Shown piece after piece: positions 29,773-38,854 of a DNA stretch of 64,000 nt; position 1 is the first letter of the stretch, and each line of letters begins with the position of its first letter. Below the pieces are notes generated by a model. It saw nothing but the letters and a program-made list of their open reading frames with translations, ran no database searches and was not told the DNA's origin. The DNA is from CAZJHX01 sp964545715. GTDB lineage: Bacteria; Myxococcota_A; UBA9042; GCA-2863065. The stretch lies in the NCBI GenBank assembly GCA_964545715.1, contig CAZJHX010000003.1:118366-182365 (forward strand), given 5' to 3'. The position numbers and the translations under genes were made by a program.

Positions 29773-31420
29773 CATCCGAGGAGCGCTGGCGCTAGTCGCC
29801 GTTCTGGTGGCGGGCTGCAGCAGCACGCGCACGACGCTGCCGGATCCGGTTCCGACGGCGACTCCCGACAGCGCAACCGAGCGCCCTCCAGATCGCACCA
29901 CCCGGCCCCCCGCGGTCGATCCCACCACCGAGGACCGCCCCGAGCCCGATGCCCCCTGCCAGCTTGCAGAGACCCCGGCGCCGGCCCCGTGGTACGTCGA
30001 CGCTGTCTTCTATGAGATCTTTGTCAGGTCGTTTCAAGACAGTGACGCAGACGGCATCGGAGACCTTCAGGGCCTGATCTCCCGCCTCGACTATCTGCAG
30101 GGTCTCGGTATTACCGCCCTGTGGCTTATGCCCATCAACAAGTCGCCCAGCTACCACGGCTACGACGTCACCGACTATCGCGACATCAACCCCGACTACG
30201 GGACCCTGGCCGACTTCGACGCGCTGATCGCCGCCGCCGACAAGCGAGGCATCCGGGTGGTCATGGACCTGGTCATCAACCACACCTCGCGGCAGCACCC
30301 CTGGTTCGTCAAAGCCAAGCGTGGCCCCGAACAGCCGCGCAACGACTGGTACGTCTGGAGCGACAAGGCCCACGACTGGGGCAAGCCCTGGGACCCCAAG
30401 GGTGACGTCTGGCATGTCGCCGGCAGCCGCTTCTACTACGGCCTCTTCTCGCCAAACATGCCGGACCTCAACTTTCAGGAAGCCGCCGTCCAGGCTGAGA
30501 TCAAAGACATCGCCGCCTTCTGGCTGGCCCGCGGCGCCGCCGGATTTCGCCTCGACGCCGCCCGCTATCTGGTCGAGTCAGGCCAACCGGACGGGCAAGC
30601 CGACCAGCCCGACACCCACGCCTTCTGGCGCACCATGCGCAGCCAGCTACAAACCGCGGGCAGTGACGCCCTGCTGGTGGGCGAGGTCTGGACCGATCTC
30701 AAGACCACCGCCACCTATTTCGGCCAGAGCGACGAGCTGCACATGCTCTTCGGCTTCGACCGCGCAGACGCCACCCGCGACGCCCTGCGCCTGGGCGTGG
30801 CCGCCGGCTTCACGGGCCGCTTGTGCGAAGAGATGACCCTGGCCGCCAACGGCGTCATGGGCTCCTTTCTCACCAATCACGACCTGGACCGCTTTGCCAC
30901 CGACGTCATCGACCCCGCGGCCCTCAAGCTGTCAGCCACCCTACTGCTCACACTGCCGGGCACCCCGTTCATCTATTACGGCGAGGAGCTCGGCCTGGCC
31001 AACGGCCCCGCGATGGGCGACATCGCCAAGCGCCTGCCCATGCGCTGGGATGACACCCCACACCACGGCTTCACCACCGGCGAGGGGCCCTGGGAGACCG
31101 ACAAGGGCAACAAGTCCGTGCCGGATGTCGCCGCCCAGCTCGCGGACGCCACGTCGCTTCTGAGTCACTACAAAGCCCTCATTCAGCTGCGCCGCGCACA
31201 CCCCGCCCTGAGCCGCGGAAGCGCCATCCGAGTTCCGGTCACGAGCGACGGCGGCAGTCTGCTCGCCGTCCTGCGCGCCACGGCCGAGGAGCGCATCCTA
31301 CTGGTCTTCAATCTCGGCAAGTCCCCAGCGAAGGCGGTCACCCCCCAGGTCGACGGAGCCACCATAGACCCCTTCGATCTCGCACCGGCCACCGCCAACG
31401 TGATCCACCTGACGCCCTGA
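29762..31420 (+). CDS. GH13 alpha-amylase-family lipoprotein
   Basis: A 552-residue GH13 enzyme with a lipoprotein leader (GALALVAVLVAGC) and a Pro/Thr-rich linker of about 60 residues. The catalytic barrel starts at WYVDAVFYEIFVRSF. Conserved regions are DLVINHTSRQHPWF, GFRLDAARY (nucleophile Asp265), LLVGEVW (acid/base Glu308) and LTNHDLDRF (Asp374), followed by a beta-sandwich tail. It would cut or rearrange alpha-glucans at the cell surface or in the periplasm; the fine specificity (amylase, glucosidase, trehalose-related) is not resolved. The start ATG overlaps the end of the HIT gene. Confidence 0.88.
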   Translation: MSPDIRGALALVAVLVAGCSSTRTTLPDPVPTATPDSATERPPDRTTRPPAVDPTTEDRPEPDAPCQLAETPAPAPWYVDAVFYEIFVRSFQDSDADGIGDLQGLISRLDYLQGLGITALWLMPINKSPSYHGYDVTDYRDINPDYGTLADFDALIAAADKRGIRVVMDLVINHTSRQHPWFVKAKRGPEQPRNDWYVWSDKAHDWGKPWDPKGDVWHVAGSRFYYGLFSPNMPDLNFQEAAVQAEIKDIAAFWLARGAAGFRLDAARYLVESGQPDGQADQPDTHAFWRTMRSQLQTAGSDALLVGEVWTDLKTTATYFGQSDELHMLFGFDRADATRDALRLGVAAGFTGRLCEEMTLAANGVMGSFLTNHDLDRFATDVIDPAALKLSATLLLTLPGTPFIYYGEELGLANGPAMGDIAKRLPMRWDDTPHHGFTTGEGPWETDKGNKSVPDVAAQLADATSLLSHYKALIQLRRAHPALSRGSAIRVPVTSDGGSLLAVLRATAEERILLVFNLGKSPAKAVTPQVDGATIDPFDLAPATANVIHLTP

Positions 31421-31529
31421 TCGCCCCTCGCGGCTCGACCGGATCCCTCGACCGTCAACCGTCTGAACTTGGTTAGAATATTTCCCGAGTACCCTCCGTT
31501 GCTACCTGTAAGCCTTTTGCCATTCGTTG

Positions 31530-31591
31530 CGTTTTTGCGTCACACCTGGGTCCGGTCCGCCACACATTGTGGCCAAAAGGGCGCAAAAACG
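31530..31591 (+). promoter_or_regulatory. long-arm hairpin in leader of secreted protein gene
   Basis: CGTTTTTGCG (31530-31539) is the perfect complement of CGCAAAAACG (31582-31591). Inside lies a second perfect hairpin, CCACA-CAT-TGTGG (31560-31572). This sits in the 242-nt gap between the GH13 gene and the next secreted-protein gene, about 70 nt before its start. It could be a cis-regulatory RNA, or part of a terminator, although no U-run follows the inner stem. The rest of the gap is AT-richer and holds nothing else I can name. Confidence 0.45.
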
Positions 31592-31662
31592 AGGGGAGCG
31601 AGGTGGCACAGCTTTTGTAAGGGAATACCGCGCAAGCTGTGCTGACAGGGAGGATGAGGAAC

Positions 31663-32214
31663 ATGAGGTCTGCGACCATTCTGGTGCTGATAGCGATCGC
31701 GACAACCGCCAACGCCAAGCCACCAGCCCCCCCACCGGCCGAGCCGGCCATCGAGCTCCGAGTCGAAGGCCGCCAACTCAAATACACTTATGACCTCTCC
31801 AGTCTCTTCGACAAGAGCATGTGGCGCGTCCTCGAGGACAACGGCTACTCCGAGATCACCGTGGAAGTCCGCCTCCGCGACGCCAAAGAGGTGGTCCGCG
31901 TCACGCAATACCACACCCTCAAGATCGAGCTGCTCAGCAGCGGCAAGGTCCGCCTGATGACCACGGCGCGCCGCGGCAAGATCTACAAGGACCGCAAGAG
32001 CGCCCTCGAGGCCCTGTCCTCGGTCCGCGGCCGGCCCATCCGAGCCAAGCAATTCGCCGGTGAGGCAGGCCACCTGGAGTTGACCGTGCTGGTCAACCCC
32101 GTCCAGGTCTTCGCCTTCCCAGACGAGCCCTCGCCTCTTGCCGAGCAGAAGGTCGTGCCGCGCACCTACTACGATCGCAAGATGGAGCTGCGCTCCAAGC
32201 CGGTCACCCCGTAG
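31663..32214 (+). CDS. small secreted protein, possibly DUF4390-like
   Basis: A 183-residue protein with a Sec signal (MRSATILVLIAIATTANA) and a compact beta-rich body (AIELRVEGRQLKYTYDLSSLF...EITVEVRLRDAKEVVRVTQYH...LELTVLVNPV). The ordering is reminiscent of DUF4390 periplasmic proteins, which is a weak match. I choose ATG 31663 because GGGAGG lies about 9 nt upstream; ATG 31654 directly abuts that site. Its 3' end overlaps the convergent gene on the other strand by 11 nt. Confidence 0.6.
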   Translation: MRSATILVLIAIATTANAKPPAPPPAEPAIELRVEGRQLKYTYDLSSLFDKSMWRVLEDNGYSEITVEVRLRDAKEVVRVTQYHTLKIELLSSGKVRLMTTARRGKIYKDRKSALEALSSVRGRPIRAKQFAGEAGHLELTVLVNPVQVFAFPDEPSPLAEQKVVPRTYYDRKMELRSKPVTP

Positions 32215-32626
32215 CAACAAACGCCATCATGATGGGCATGAGCGCCTCTTCGTCTGTCGTGCTTTGGTGACCCGGCGGCAGAGAGGCTTGGTATGCGGCG
32301 AGTGCTTGTGACAGCCGCTTGCTCTGCTGTTGATCCATGTCCAACGCCAGGACCACAGCCTCGTCGTTGCCACACTTCCCGCACGGTTTGAGTGACATGT
32401 CGACTTGCACGCCGGGCATCGTCAGGCAGTCGAGCACCGCGCCAATGCATGCAGCCGTGTGTGCCAGCGTCTGGTCGTGCCCGTCACCCGCCGCAATGGC
32501 TACCGGCAGCCCCCGGCCAGAGCGCTTGAACCCGCGCCAGCGCTCGATCGCGGACGCCAGTTGACGGCGCAGCGCCTCTTCCGTGAGCGGCTCCAATTGC
32601 GGTTCGTCCTGTTTCTTACAAGTCAT
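32204..32626 (-). CDS. small hypothetical protein
   Basis: A 140-residue protein with no family I recognise. It has an N-terminal helical half (PLTEEALRRQLASAIERWRGFKRS), a DGHDQT segment and a CGKCGND pair of cysteines that could bind metal, then a Gln/Ala-rich helix. An AGAGGAAAAG ribosome-binding site precedes ATG 32626, which supports it as real. It converges with and slightly overlaps the secreted-protein gene. The 239-nt region upstream (32627-32865) contains no gene I can support. Confidence 0.5.
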   Translation of the reverse strand: MTCKKQDEPQLEPLTEEALRRQLASAIERWRGFKRSGRGLPVAIAAGDGHDQTLAHTAACIGAVLDCLTMPGVQVDMSLKPCGKCGNDEAVVLALDMDQQQSKRLSQALAAYQASLPPGHQSTTDEEALMPIMMAFVATG

Positions 32627-32865
32627 CTTTTCCTCTCGATACAGTCATTTGCCAACAGGTACTGCGAATGTGTGACTCACCCCACCACGGGCGCTGTCGA
32701 GCCGACCACGCCCAGGCGGTCGCACCAGCCCCGGTGGCAGCCGTGCGCGCCCGCGGCACAAGCGACAGTTGACGCCGGCCCGACCGCCACAGTTGCTGCT
32801 ACCGGGCCACCGCACGTTGGGTCGGGCCGGCGCGTGCGGGCTCGGTCCCTGAAGCGTGACCACTG

Positions 32866-34179
32866 CTACTCCTCTTCCGGTGGGGTGTCCCACATGTCGG
32901 AGTCCGACAAGCAGCCGGTGACCAGCTCCTCCCCCAGCGCGCAGAGGCCCGGGGATGCCACTCGGCCTCCTGGGGTCTCGGAGTGAGGGTAGAACGCCCC
33001 CCAACCGTCGGGGTAGCGAGTTAGCGACTGGTCCATGCCGCCCTCCTCTTTGTAGGTGTGATGGTCGATGACGGCGTTGTCTTTGCGGCGTAGCACGACG
33101 GTACTGCCGTTGTTTGTGAGGCCCAGGTTCTTGTCCGCGACCAGAACCTGCGTGGTCGGGCTCAGGTTCAACATTGGTGCGCCGCCGCCGAAGACGACGA
33201 AGGCCGAGCCATTGCCGTAGCAGCCGGCCGGGAACACCAGTCGTTCGGCGCCATTGATGTAGAGGGCGACCTCGGAGAGCCGGCGCTCGCTGTCGGCGGT
33301 GACGAGCACCTCGACGAATTCATCGTGCTGCCACTTGGCGAGGCCGTCGCCATTGGCGTCGAACCCCGCCGGGTCGGCCATGATCTCGTTGATCACCAGG
33401 TCGCCCTGGCCGGCATTGGGGCACTGGGGTGGGTCGGCGAGCCGGTCGTCGCCGAGGTCCGCATGACCCGGGTCGCAGTCGGGGAAGGCCGCATAGTTCG
33501 TGCATCGGCCGGCCGAGTGAGCCACGTGGGCTGTCGCGCCGTCGGTGGAAGCGTCCGAGGTCGGGTGTGGGGCCCACGTGCCGGTGCCGTCCGGGTGCCG
33601 AGCCAGCGAGTGGGCGCCGTCTCCCTCTGCGCCGTAGGCGTAGCCGTCCAGCACTGCGTTGTCGTGCGCCAGCAGCACGACCTGGCTGCCCGAGTTGGTC
33701 AGCTTGAGCTTGTAGTCGGCGACCGCGACCGGGCCGTCCAGCGCGACGGGCGTACCGCCTCCGAACAGCACGAGGGCCGTGCGCGCGGCCAGGCACCGCG
33801 GTCCAAACGTGTGGACGACGCGATCGCCGACCTGGACCGACATGCCCGTGAGGTCCACCTCGAAGCCCGAGGTGTTCAACAGCTCGATGAACTCGTCTTC
33901 GTGGGCGTCTGCGACGCCGTCGCCGTTGATGTCCGTGCCGCTCGGGTCGGCCAGCACTTCGTTGAGGACGACCAGACCGGCGCCGGGCAGCACGCAAGTC
34001 GCGGTGGACGGACCGCCCCCGCCCTCAGGCCCGCTGCCCGGGGCCAGGAACAGCTGGCCGGCATCGGGCGCGCCGGCGCAGACGCCGCCGGGGCACAGCT
34101 CAGCATGGCGGTCGCACCCGGCGAGCACCAGGGCTGCGCATGCGACAGAGAGCAACAGGGACAGGGTGTGGTTTGACAT
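32866..34179 (-). CDS. lipoprotein with two lamin-tail domains
   Basis: A 437-residue lipoprotein (lipobox LVLAGC, Cys22). Two lamin-tail (LTD) modules follow: VVLNEVLADPSGTDINGDGVADAHEDEFIEL and, about 190 residues later, LVINEIMADPAGFDANGDGLA. Each has the NE.(M/L)ADP signature, an Asp/Asn-rich loop resembling calcium sites, and beta strands ending in a Gly-rich FGGG segment. Bacterial LTD proteins are surface or secreted; this one probably binds partners or DNA/Ca outside the cytoplasm. It stands alone with its own upstream region. Confidence 0.8.
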   Translation of the reverse strand: MSNHTLSLLLSVACAALVLAGCDRHAELCPGGVCAGAPDAGQLFLAPGSGPEGGGGPSTATCVLPGAGLVVLNEVLADPSGTDINGDGVADAHEDEFIELLNTSGFEVDLTGMSVQVGDRVVHTFGPRCLAARTALVLFGGGTPVALDGPVAVADYKLKLTNSGSQVVLLAHDNAVLDGYAYGAEGDGAHSLARHPDGTGTWAPHPTSDASTDGATAHVAHSAGRCTNYAAFPDCDPGHADLGDDRLADPPQCPNAGQGDLVINEIMADPAGFDANGDGLAKWQHDEFVEVLVTADSERRLSEVALYINGAERLVFPAGCYGNGSAFVVFGGGAPMLNLSPTTQVLVADKNLGLTNNGSTVVLRRKDNAVIDHHTYKEEGGMDQSLTRYPDGWGAFYPHSETPGGRVASPGLCALGEELVTGCLSDSDMWDTPPEEE

Positions 34180-34276
34180 AAGCGGCCTCCGACCGTGTGG
34201 GTTTCGGAGGGCACCCTGTACAAGGTCGGTGCCAGTAGCGTCTTGCTGTGATTACAGGGGGTTGTGTGGGGGCGGG

Positions 34277-34304
34277 AGTCTCACCCAGTCTCACCAACGA
34301 GACT
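34277..34304. repeat. direct/inverted repeat, operator-like
   Basis: AGTCTCACC occurs twice, 10 nt apart (34277-34285 and 34287-34295), and GAGACT (34299-34304) is the inverse complement of its first six bases. It lies in the 203-nt region between the 3' end of the HEAT-like lipoprotein gene and the start of the lamin-tail gene, so it could be an operator for the latter. The rest of 34180-34382 shows no gene. Confidence 0.35.
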
Positions 34305-34382
34305 TGAGTCCCAATGTGGCATTGGTTGGCATGAGCCTACAAAGTACGTTTTGGGAGGGGAGCCCGGCGCGCCGGAGGCGGC

Positions 34383-36779
34383 TCAGCTGCGCTTGACGCG
34401 CTGGATGAGGGAGTCGAGGCGCAGCGTCCAGAACGTGGTCTTGCGGCCGTCGTCACCCTTCTCTTTGAGCAGCAGCTCTTCCAGCACGTCCAGGTGGCTC
34501 TTGTTGGCGAGGTGCTCAAGGCTGATCAGAGCCCACTGCCGGTATTGGGTGAACGCCGGCGCCGATGCCTTGTGAAAGACCTCCGCCAAGAGGCCCAGGT
34601 GGGCGTCGGCTCCGTCGATGGTGCCCATGACCAGCGCGACCTTCTCGAGCTCGTGCAGGGCCTCCTGCGACTTGGAGAAGGCGACCTTGAACGGGTCGAG
34701 CTCGGCCAGGACAACGTTGCGCTCCAGGTAGATCTTCTCCGTGGCCTCACGCATCGCGTTGTACTCATCGAGGCCCGTGTTGAACTGCGCGATGAGCTCG
34801 TTCTTCTCTTTGTCCGGAAGCTTCTCTTTCTCGATCTTGTCCTTGACCGCCAGAATCGCCGTCAGCTTCTCCTTGGTCAGCTTGTTCTGCGCCCGGATCT
34901 TCTCTGTGATCGGCTTGGCCTTCTCCGATACGCGGGTCTTCTCCGTGCCGAGCGTCTTCTGCGCTTCCATGATCGTCTTCGGGATGTCGTTCAGCGTGTC
35001 GCGCGCGCTCTCCAGGCGCTTCACGTAGCACGGCAGCTTGTTGCCGCAGTCGGCGACGACGTTGAAGTAGGCCGTGGGCAGCGGTTGATTGGCGCTCTCC
35101 TTGATGGGCCCCTTCTCCAGTGACATCAGCTCAGCCTTGAACGCGCCGGACTCTTTCGGTCCCAGGCCCACAGCGAGGTTCGTCACGTAGTTCGCGCGCG
35201 TGCTCTCGATGCGGTTCACGTCGTCGATCAGAGCGTCGTGAGCTTGCATCTTGGCGGTCTTGGCCTCGCCCTTGGACATCTTCTCGATCTCGGCCTTGAG
35301 CGCCGCGATCTTTCCGCGGATCTCCTTGACGTCGCCGCCCTCGCGATACAGCTTCCACAGCGCCGCGCGCGACTTGTCGGTGCCCATGAGCGCCAGACCG
35401 AGCCCGGCCTGAACAAACTGGGTCGCGTCCGGCGGCGGGTTCTTCCGGAGCAGCAGCTCCTCCGCGTACTTCACCGCATCATCGTTGGGCAGCGCGCCGA
35501 CGGTCAGCGCCGTCGTCGTCAGCCGGTTCTGGTTCGCCATCTTCCACTCGGTGCGCTGGTCTTCGGGCAGACGCGCCACGTCCGGCGGCGGCGGGTCAAG
35601 CGGGATTCCAATCGCCTTCATCAGCTCCGGCGACGCCCGCTTGTCGCCGACGTCCCACAACATCTCGACCAGCTCGTGGCCCTGCGTGTAGCGCCACTTG
35701 GCCAGACCGCGGATCTCAGCAAACTCGTTCAGCTCTTTGTTCACGCCCTGGAACGCGGTCAGGATCGGATCCACGGCCAGCGAGCCGATCGTCCGCAGCG
35801 CAAATCGCGCATTGATCTGAGCCGAGTTGTTTTTGGCGTCCTTCATAAACAGCGCTTTCACCAGGTTCTGCGCAGCCGCTGTCCCGACCTCCTCGCTCAC
35901 CTTCTTCCAGTCGACCTCCGCCAGGCGGTCGGCGCCGTATTGGTTCGTGTCCACGCCCTGCAGCGTCGGCTCCTGGCCAACAACCCACGTCAGGGTCTTG
36001 ATCAGCGTCTCGTCGGTAATGATGCGTCCCAACGGCTTGCCGCGCGTCATCGCCGCGTGCTTTCCGCTGCCGTCGCCGCCAACCGTGATCGCCACCAGCT
36101 GGCTGGCCTCGTTGTCGCCGTTGATCATGTCCGCGATCTGGTTGCCCGTGACGCCCTTCGCGAAGTCGCCCTTAATAAAGAGGTCCGCGCCGTTGACGTT
36201 GATGCCGGGCAGGAGCTCCGCATGGTCCTTGGACGCGGAGTCGACAAACAAGATGTTGCCCACCGACCGCCCCGGGCGGCCCTCGAACGTCAGCGTGCCG
36301 TTCTCGCCCTCGCCGACCACCAGCGTCTGCGGCGTGATCAGATCGACCAGCGCCTCCAGCGCCTGCAGCCGCGTCGACGCGCTCCGCTGCTTGCGAATCA
36401 GCTTCGACAGATCCGCCTTCAGACTGTCGACCCGCCACTCGATCCCCAGGCTGATCGCCAATGGGCCCACCTCTTTGTCAGGCAGCGCCATCGTCACGAT
36501 CTCGATCGCCTTGTCGCTCTTGCCGAGCTGCTTCAAGGAGATCAGGACCTCTCGCCGGTACATCGTCTCCGGGAAGCGCTCCAAGAGCTGAGTCACACCA
36601 TCAGTGCACCCAAGTTCGCCGATCTTGATGATCGACTGCTTCTCTTTTTTGCCCTTCGAGAGCGTGTTGACCCAGTACTCGCAACTCTGACCGCTTTTTC
36701 CAAAGCATCCGCCGAACGTCATCAGCACAAATGCGCCGGCGATAACGCCCCCATAAACCCGCAACGACCTGCTCTTCAA
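34383..36779 (-). CDS. large HEAT/ARM-like lipoprotein with coiled coil
   Basis: A 798-residue lipoprotein (lipobox FGGC, Cys25). The body has helical repeat character: repeats such as GVTQLLERFPETMYRREVLISLKQLG, HEAT-like pieces at about residues 320-420 (NARFALRTIGSLAVDPILTAF), and a charged helical stretch at about 460-520 and 620-700 that looks coiled-coil. No enzyme motif is visible. The start is TTG 36779 with AGGGGG about 8 nt upstream. Probably a periplasmic scaffold. Confidence 0.7.
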   Translation of the reverse strand: MKSRSLRVYGGVIAGAFVLMTFGGCFGKSGQSCEYWVNTLSKGKKEKQSIIKIGELGCTDGVTQLLERFPETMYRREVLISLKQLGKSDKAIEIVTMALPDKEVGPLAISLGIEWRVDSLKADLSKLIRKQRSASTRLQALEALVDLITPQTLVVGEGENGTLTFEGRPGRSVGNILFVDSASKDHAELLPGINVNGADLFIKGDFAKGVTGNQIADMINGDNEASQLVAITVGGDGSGKHAAMTRGKPLGRIITDETLIKTLTWVVGQEPTLQGVDTNQYGADRLAEVDWKKVSEEVGTAAAQNLVKALFMKDAKNNSAQINARFALRTIGSLAVDPILTAFQGVNKELNEFAEIRGLAKWRYTQGHELVEMLWDVGDKRASPELMKAIGIPLDPPPPDVARLPEDQRTEWKMANQNRLTTTALTVGALPNDDAVKYAEELLLRKNPPPDATQFVQAGLGLALMGTDKSRAALWKLYREGGDVKEIRGKIAALKAEIEKMSKGEAKTAKMQAHDALIDDVNRIESTRANYVTNLAVGLGPKESGAFKAELMSLEKGPIKESANQPLPTAYFNVVADCGNKLPCYVKRLESARDTLNDIPKTIMEAQKTLGTEKTRVSEKAKPITEKIRAQNKLTKEKLTAILAVKDKIEKEKLPDKEKNELIAQFNTGLDEYNAMREATEKIYLERNVVLAELDPFKVAFSKSQEALHELEKVALVMGTIDGADAHLGLLAEVFHKASAPAFTQYRQWALISLEHLANKSHLDVLEELLLKEKGDDGRKTTFWTLRLDSLIQRVKRS

Positions 36780-36952
36780 ACGTGATCCCCCTGAACGAGA
36801 CTGGAATTCAGACCCGCAAGCTTATTTCGCGTCCCGAGGGCGGTCAACCCCGTCCTCTTGCTTGTCCCCGGGTTGAATATTAAGCTCTCCGCCACGGTCC
36901 AAGCATCGGCAGGATAGACCTGCGCTCGGATGCGAAGTTCCCGGAGGCCCGA

Positions 36953-37432
36953 TTGAGAGTTCACGCCCTTGTTAGTTGCGCCGCTGTCCTGCTGTTTTCG
37001 ACAGTGGCGATGGCACAGTCTGACCGCGCCAAGCGCTTCGAAGACATCGCCGATCACTTAAGAGTTGCGTACAAACCCTTCAACGAGACCACCCGAATCG
37101 GGTCAAAAAAAGGCAGGGAGGACCTCGTCCTGCACACCCGCGCCAACTGGGACGGCACCCTTCAGAAGTACATGGCCGCCTATCGGCGCGGCACCAAGCT
37201 CAAGGGCGGCGTCACCGTTCGCGGCTATTTCGTCGTGCCCGCCAAGCGCATCGCGACCTTCACCCTGGGACAGCGGGGCGAGAAGTTCATGGTCGTCATG
37301 CACGATGACCGAGACGGCGCCCGCTTCGTCCTGTGGGGCATGACCTTCGCCAACCGAAAGCGGTACCGCACCAAGCGGCGCCCCTTCCACCGAGGGTATC
37401 CGCCGCCCAAGACGGTTCCATACGGCTTGTAG
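36953..37432 (+). CDS. small basic secreted protein
   Basis: A 159-residue protein with a Sec signal ending AMAQ and a basic mature part with strands TVRGYFVVPAKRIATFTLG and GEKFMVVMHDDRDGARFVLWGM. No family recognised. The start is TTG 36953, supported by a GGAGG site about 6 nt upstream; no ATG fits the signal peptide. It diverges from the HEAT-like lipoprotein gene, with about 170 nt of shared upstream DNA. Confidence 0.6.
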   Translation: MRVHALVSCAAVLLFSTVAMAQSDRAKRFEDIADHLRVAYKPFNETTRIGSKKGREDLVLHTRANWDGTLQKYMAAYRRGTKLKGGVTVRGYFVVPAKRIATFTLGQRGEKFMVVMHDDRDGARFVLWGMTFANRKRYRTKRRPFHRGYPPPKTVPYGL

Positions 37433-37486
37433 CGCCGGTCTCCCTCCCCGTTGCGCCCCATCACGGCGCATGCCATCATTTGTCCC

Positions 37487-38848
37487 GTGAAATTCCGACT
37501 CCCCTCCATTGTTGTTATCGACGACGAGCGCAGCATTCGTGACACGCTCGCGCTGATCCTCGAAGGCGAAGGCTACGACGTCCGCACGGCCGGCAGCGCC
37601 GAAGACGGTCTCGCCATGCTGGAGTCCAAGCGCGCCGACCTGGTCGTTCTGGATGTGCGTCTTCCCGGCATGGACGGCCTGGCGGCGCTGCGCGAGATCA
37701 AAAGCCGCGACGAGCAGACCGACGTCGTCATGATCTCCGGCCACGCGACCCTCAGCGACGCCGTCGAGGCCACCCGGCTCGGGGCGTTCGACTTCCTCCA
37801 GAAGCCGCTAAACCGCGACCGCGTGCTCATCACCCTGCGCAATGCCTTGGAAAAGGTACAGCTGCAGTACCAGATGGAGCAGCTGCGGCGCGAAGGCGCC
37901 GGCAAGTTCGAGATGATCGGCCGTGCGCCCGTCATGGCGCAGCTCTTTCGCGAGATCGAGAAGGTGGCGCCATCGCGCGCTCGAGTCCTCATAAGCGGCC
38001 CCAACGGCTCCGGCAAGGAGCTCATCGCCCGGTCGATCCACGAGCACTCGCCCCGCCGCGAGGCACCGTTCATCAAGGTCAACTGCGCCGCCATCCCAAA
38101 AGATCTCATCGAGTCCGAGCTCTTCGGCTACGAGCGCGGCGCCTTCTCCGGCGCCGTCAGTCGCAAGCGCGGGCAATTCGAACTGGCCGACCGCGGCACC
38201 ATCTTCCTGGACGAGATCGGCGACATGGCCCTCAGCGCACAGGCCAAGGTGCTGCGCGTTCTGCAAACCGGCGAGTTCGCGCGCGTCGGCGGCGAGCGCC
38301 CGCTGCAGGTCGATACGCGCGTCCTGAGCGCCACCAACAAAGACCTCAAAGCCATGGTCGAGAGCGGCGAGTTTCGCGAGGATCTCTTCTTCCGCCTAAA
38401 CGTCGTCCCGATCAAGAGCCCGCCGCTCAAAGACCGTGTCGACGACGTTCCCGAGCTGGTCGACGCCTTCGTCACCGAGATCTGCGAGGAGAACGGTTAC
38501 CGGCGCAAAGAGCTGGACACCGCTGTGGTACAGGCACTGCAACGCTACTCATGGCCGGGCAACGTCCGCGAGCTGCGCAACGTCGTCGAGCGCATGGTCA
38601 TCATGAGCGACGACAAGATCACAATGCGCGACGTTCCGCGCGAGATCAGCGGCGGCGCCCCGACGACCTCCATCCCCGCCGGCATCGACAAGACGCTCCG
38701 GGAGTTTCGCGAGGACATGGAGCGCGAGTACATTCTCTATAAGCTCAACGAGCTGGACTGGAACGTGTCCAAGGCTTCGAGCGTGCTCGGTATCGAGCGC
38801 ACCAACCTGCACAAAAAGATGAAGTCACTCGGCATTCGCCGCGAATAG
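37487..38848 (+). CDS. NtrC-family sigma54-dependent response regulator
   Basis: A three-domain activator of about 453 residues. The receiver has IDDERSIRD, LVVLDVRLPGMDG and the Lys of LQKPLNRD. The AAA+ domain has Walker A GPNGSGKE, Walker B TIFLDEIGDM and the R-finger region. The C-terminal Fis-type HTH is NVSKASSVLGIERTNLHKKM. The sigma54-contacting loop reads GAFSGA instead of GAFTGA. I start at GTG 37487, just before the receiver; longer starts lack support. No histidine kinase is adjacent, so the signal is unknown. It ends 6 nt from the convergent pilB-like gene. Confidence 0.9.
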   Translation: MKFRLPSIVVIDDERSIRDTLALILEGEGYDVRTAGSAEDGLAMLESKRADLVVLDVRLPGMDGLAALREIKSRDEQTDVVMISGHATLSDAVEATRLGAFDFLQKPLNRDRVLITLRNALEKVQLQYQMEQLRREGAGKFEMIGRAPVMAQLFREIEKVAPSRARVLISGPNGSGKELIARSIHEHSPRREAPFIKVNCAAIPKDLIESELFGYERGAFSGAVSRKRGQFELADRGTIFLDEIGDMALSAQAKVLRVLQTGEFARVGGERPLQVDTRVLSATNKDLKAMVESGEFREDLFFRLNVVPIKSPPLKDRVDDVPELVDAFVTEICEENGYRRKELDTAVVQALQRYSWPGNVRELRNVVERMVIMSDDKITMRDVPREISGGAPTTSIPAGIDKTLREFREDMEREYILYKLNELDWNVSKASSVLGIERTNLHKKMKSLGIRRE

Positions 38849-38854
38849 CTGAGG

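Noticed and set aside
34316..34334. TGGCATTGGTTGGCAT considered as a sigma54 promoter
   Set aside because: The GG-to-GC spacing is 9 nt rather than 10 and the adjacent gene lies on the opposite strand.
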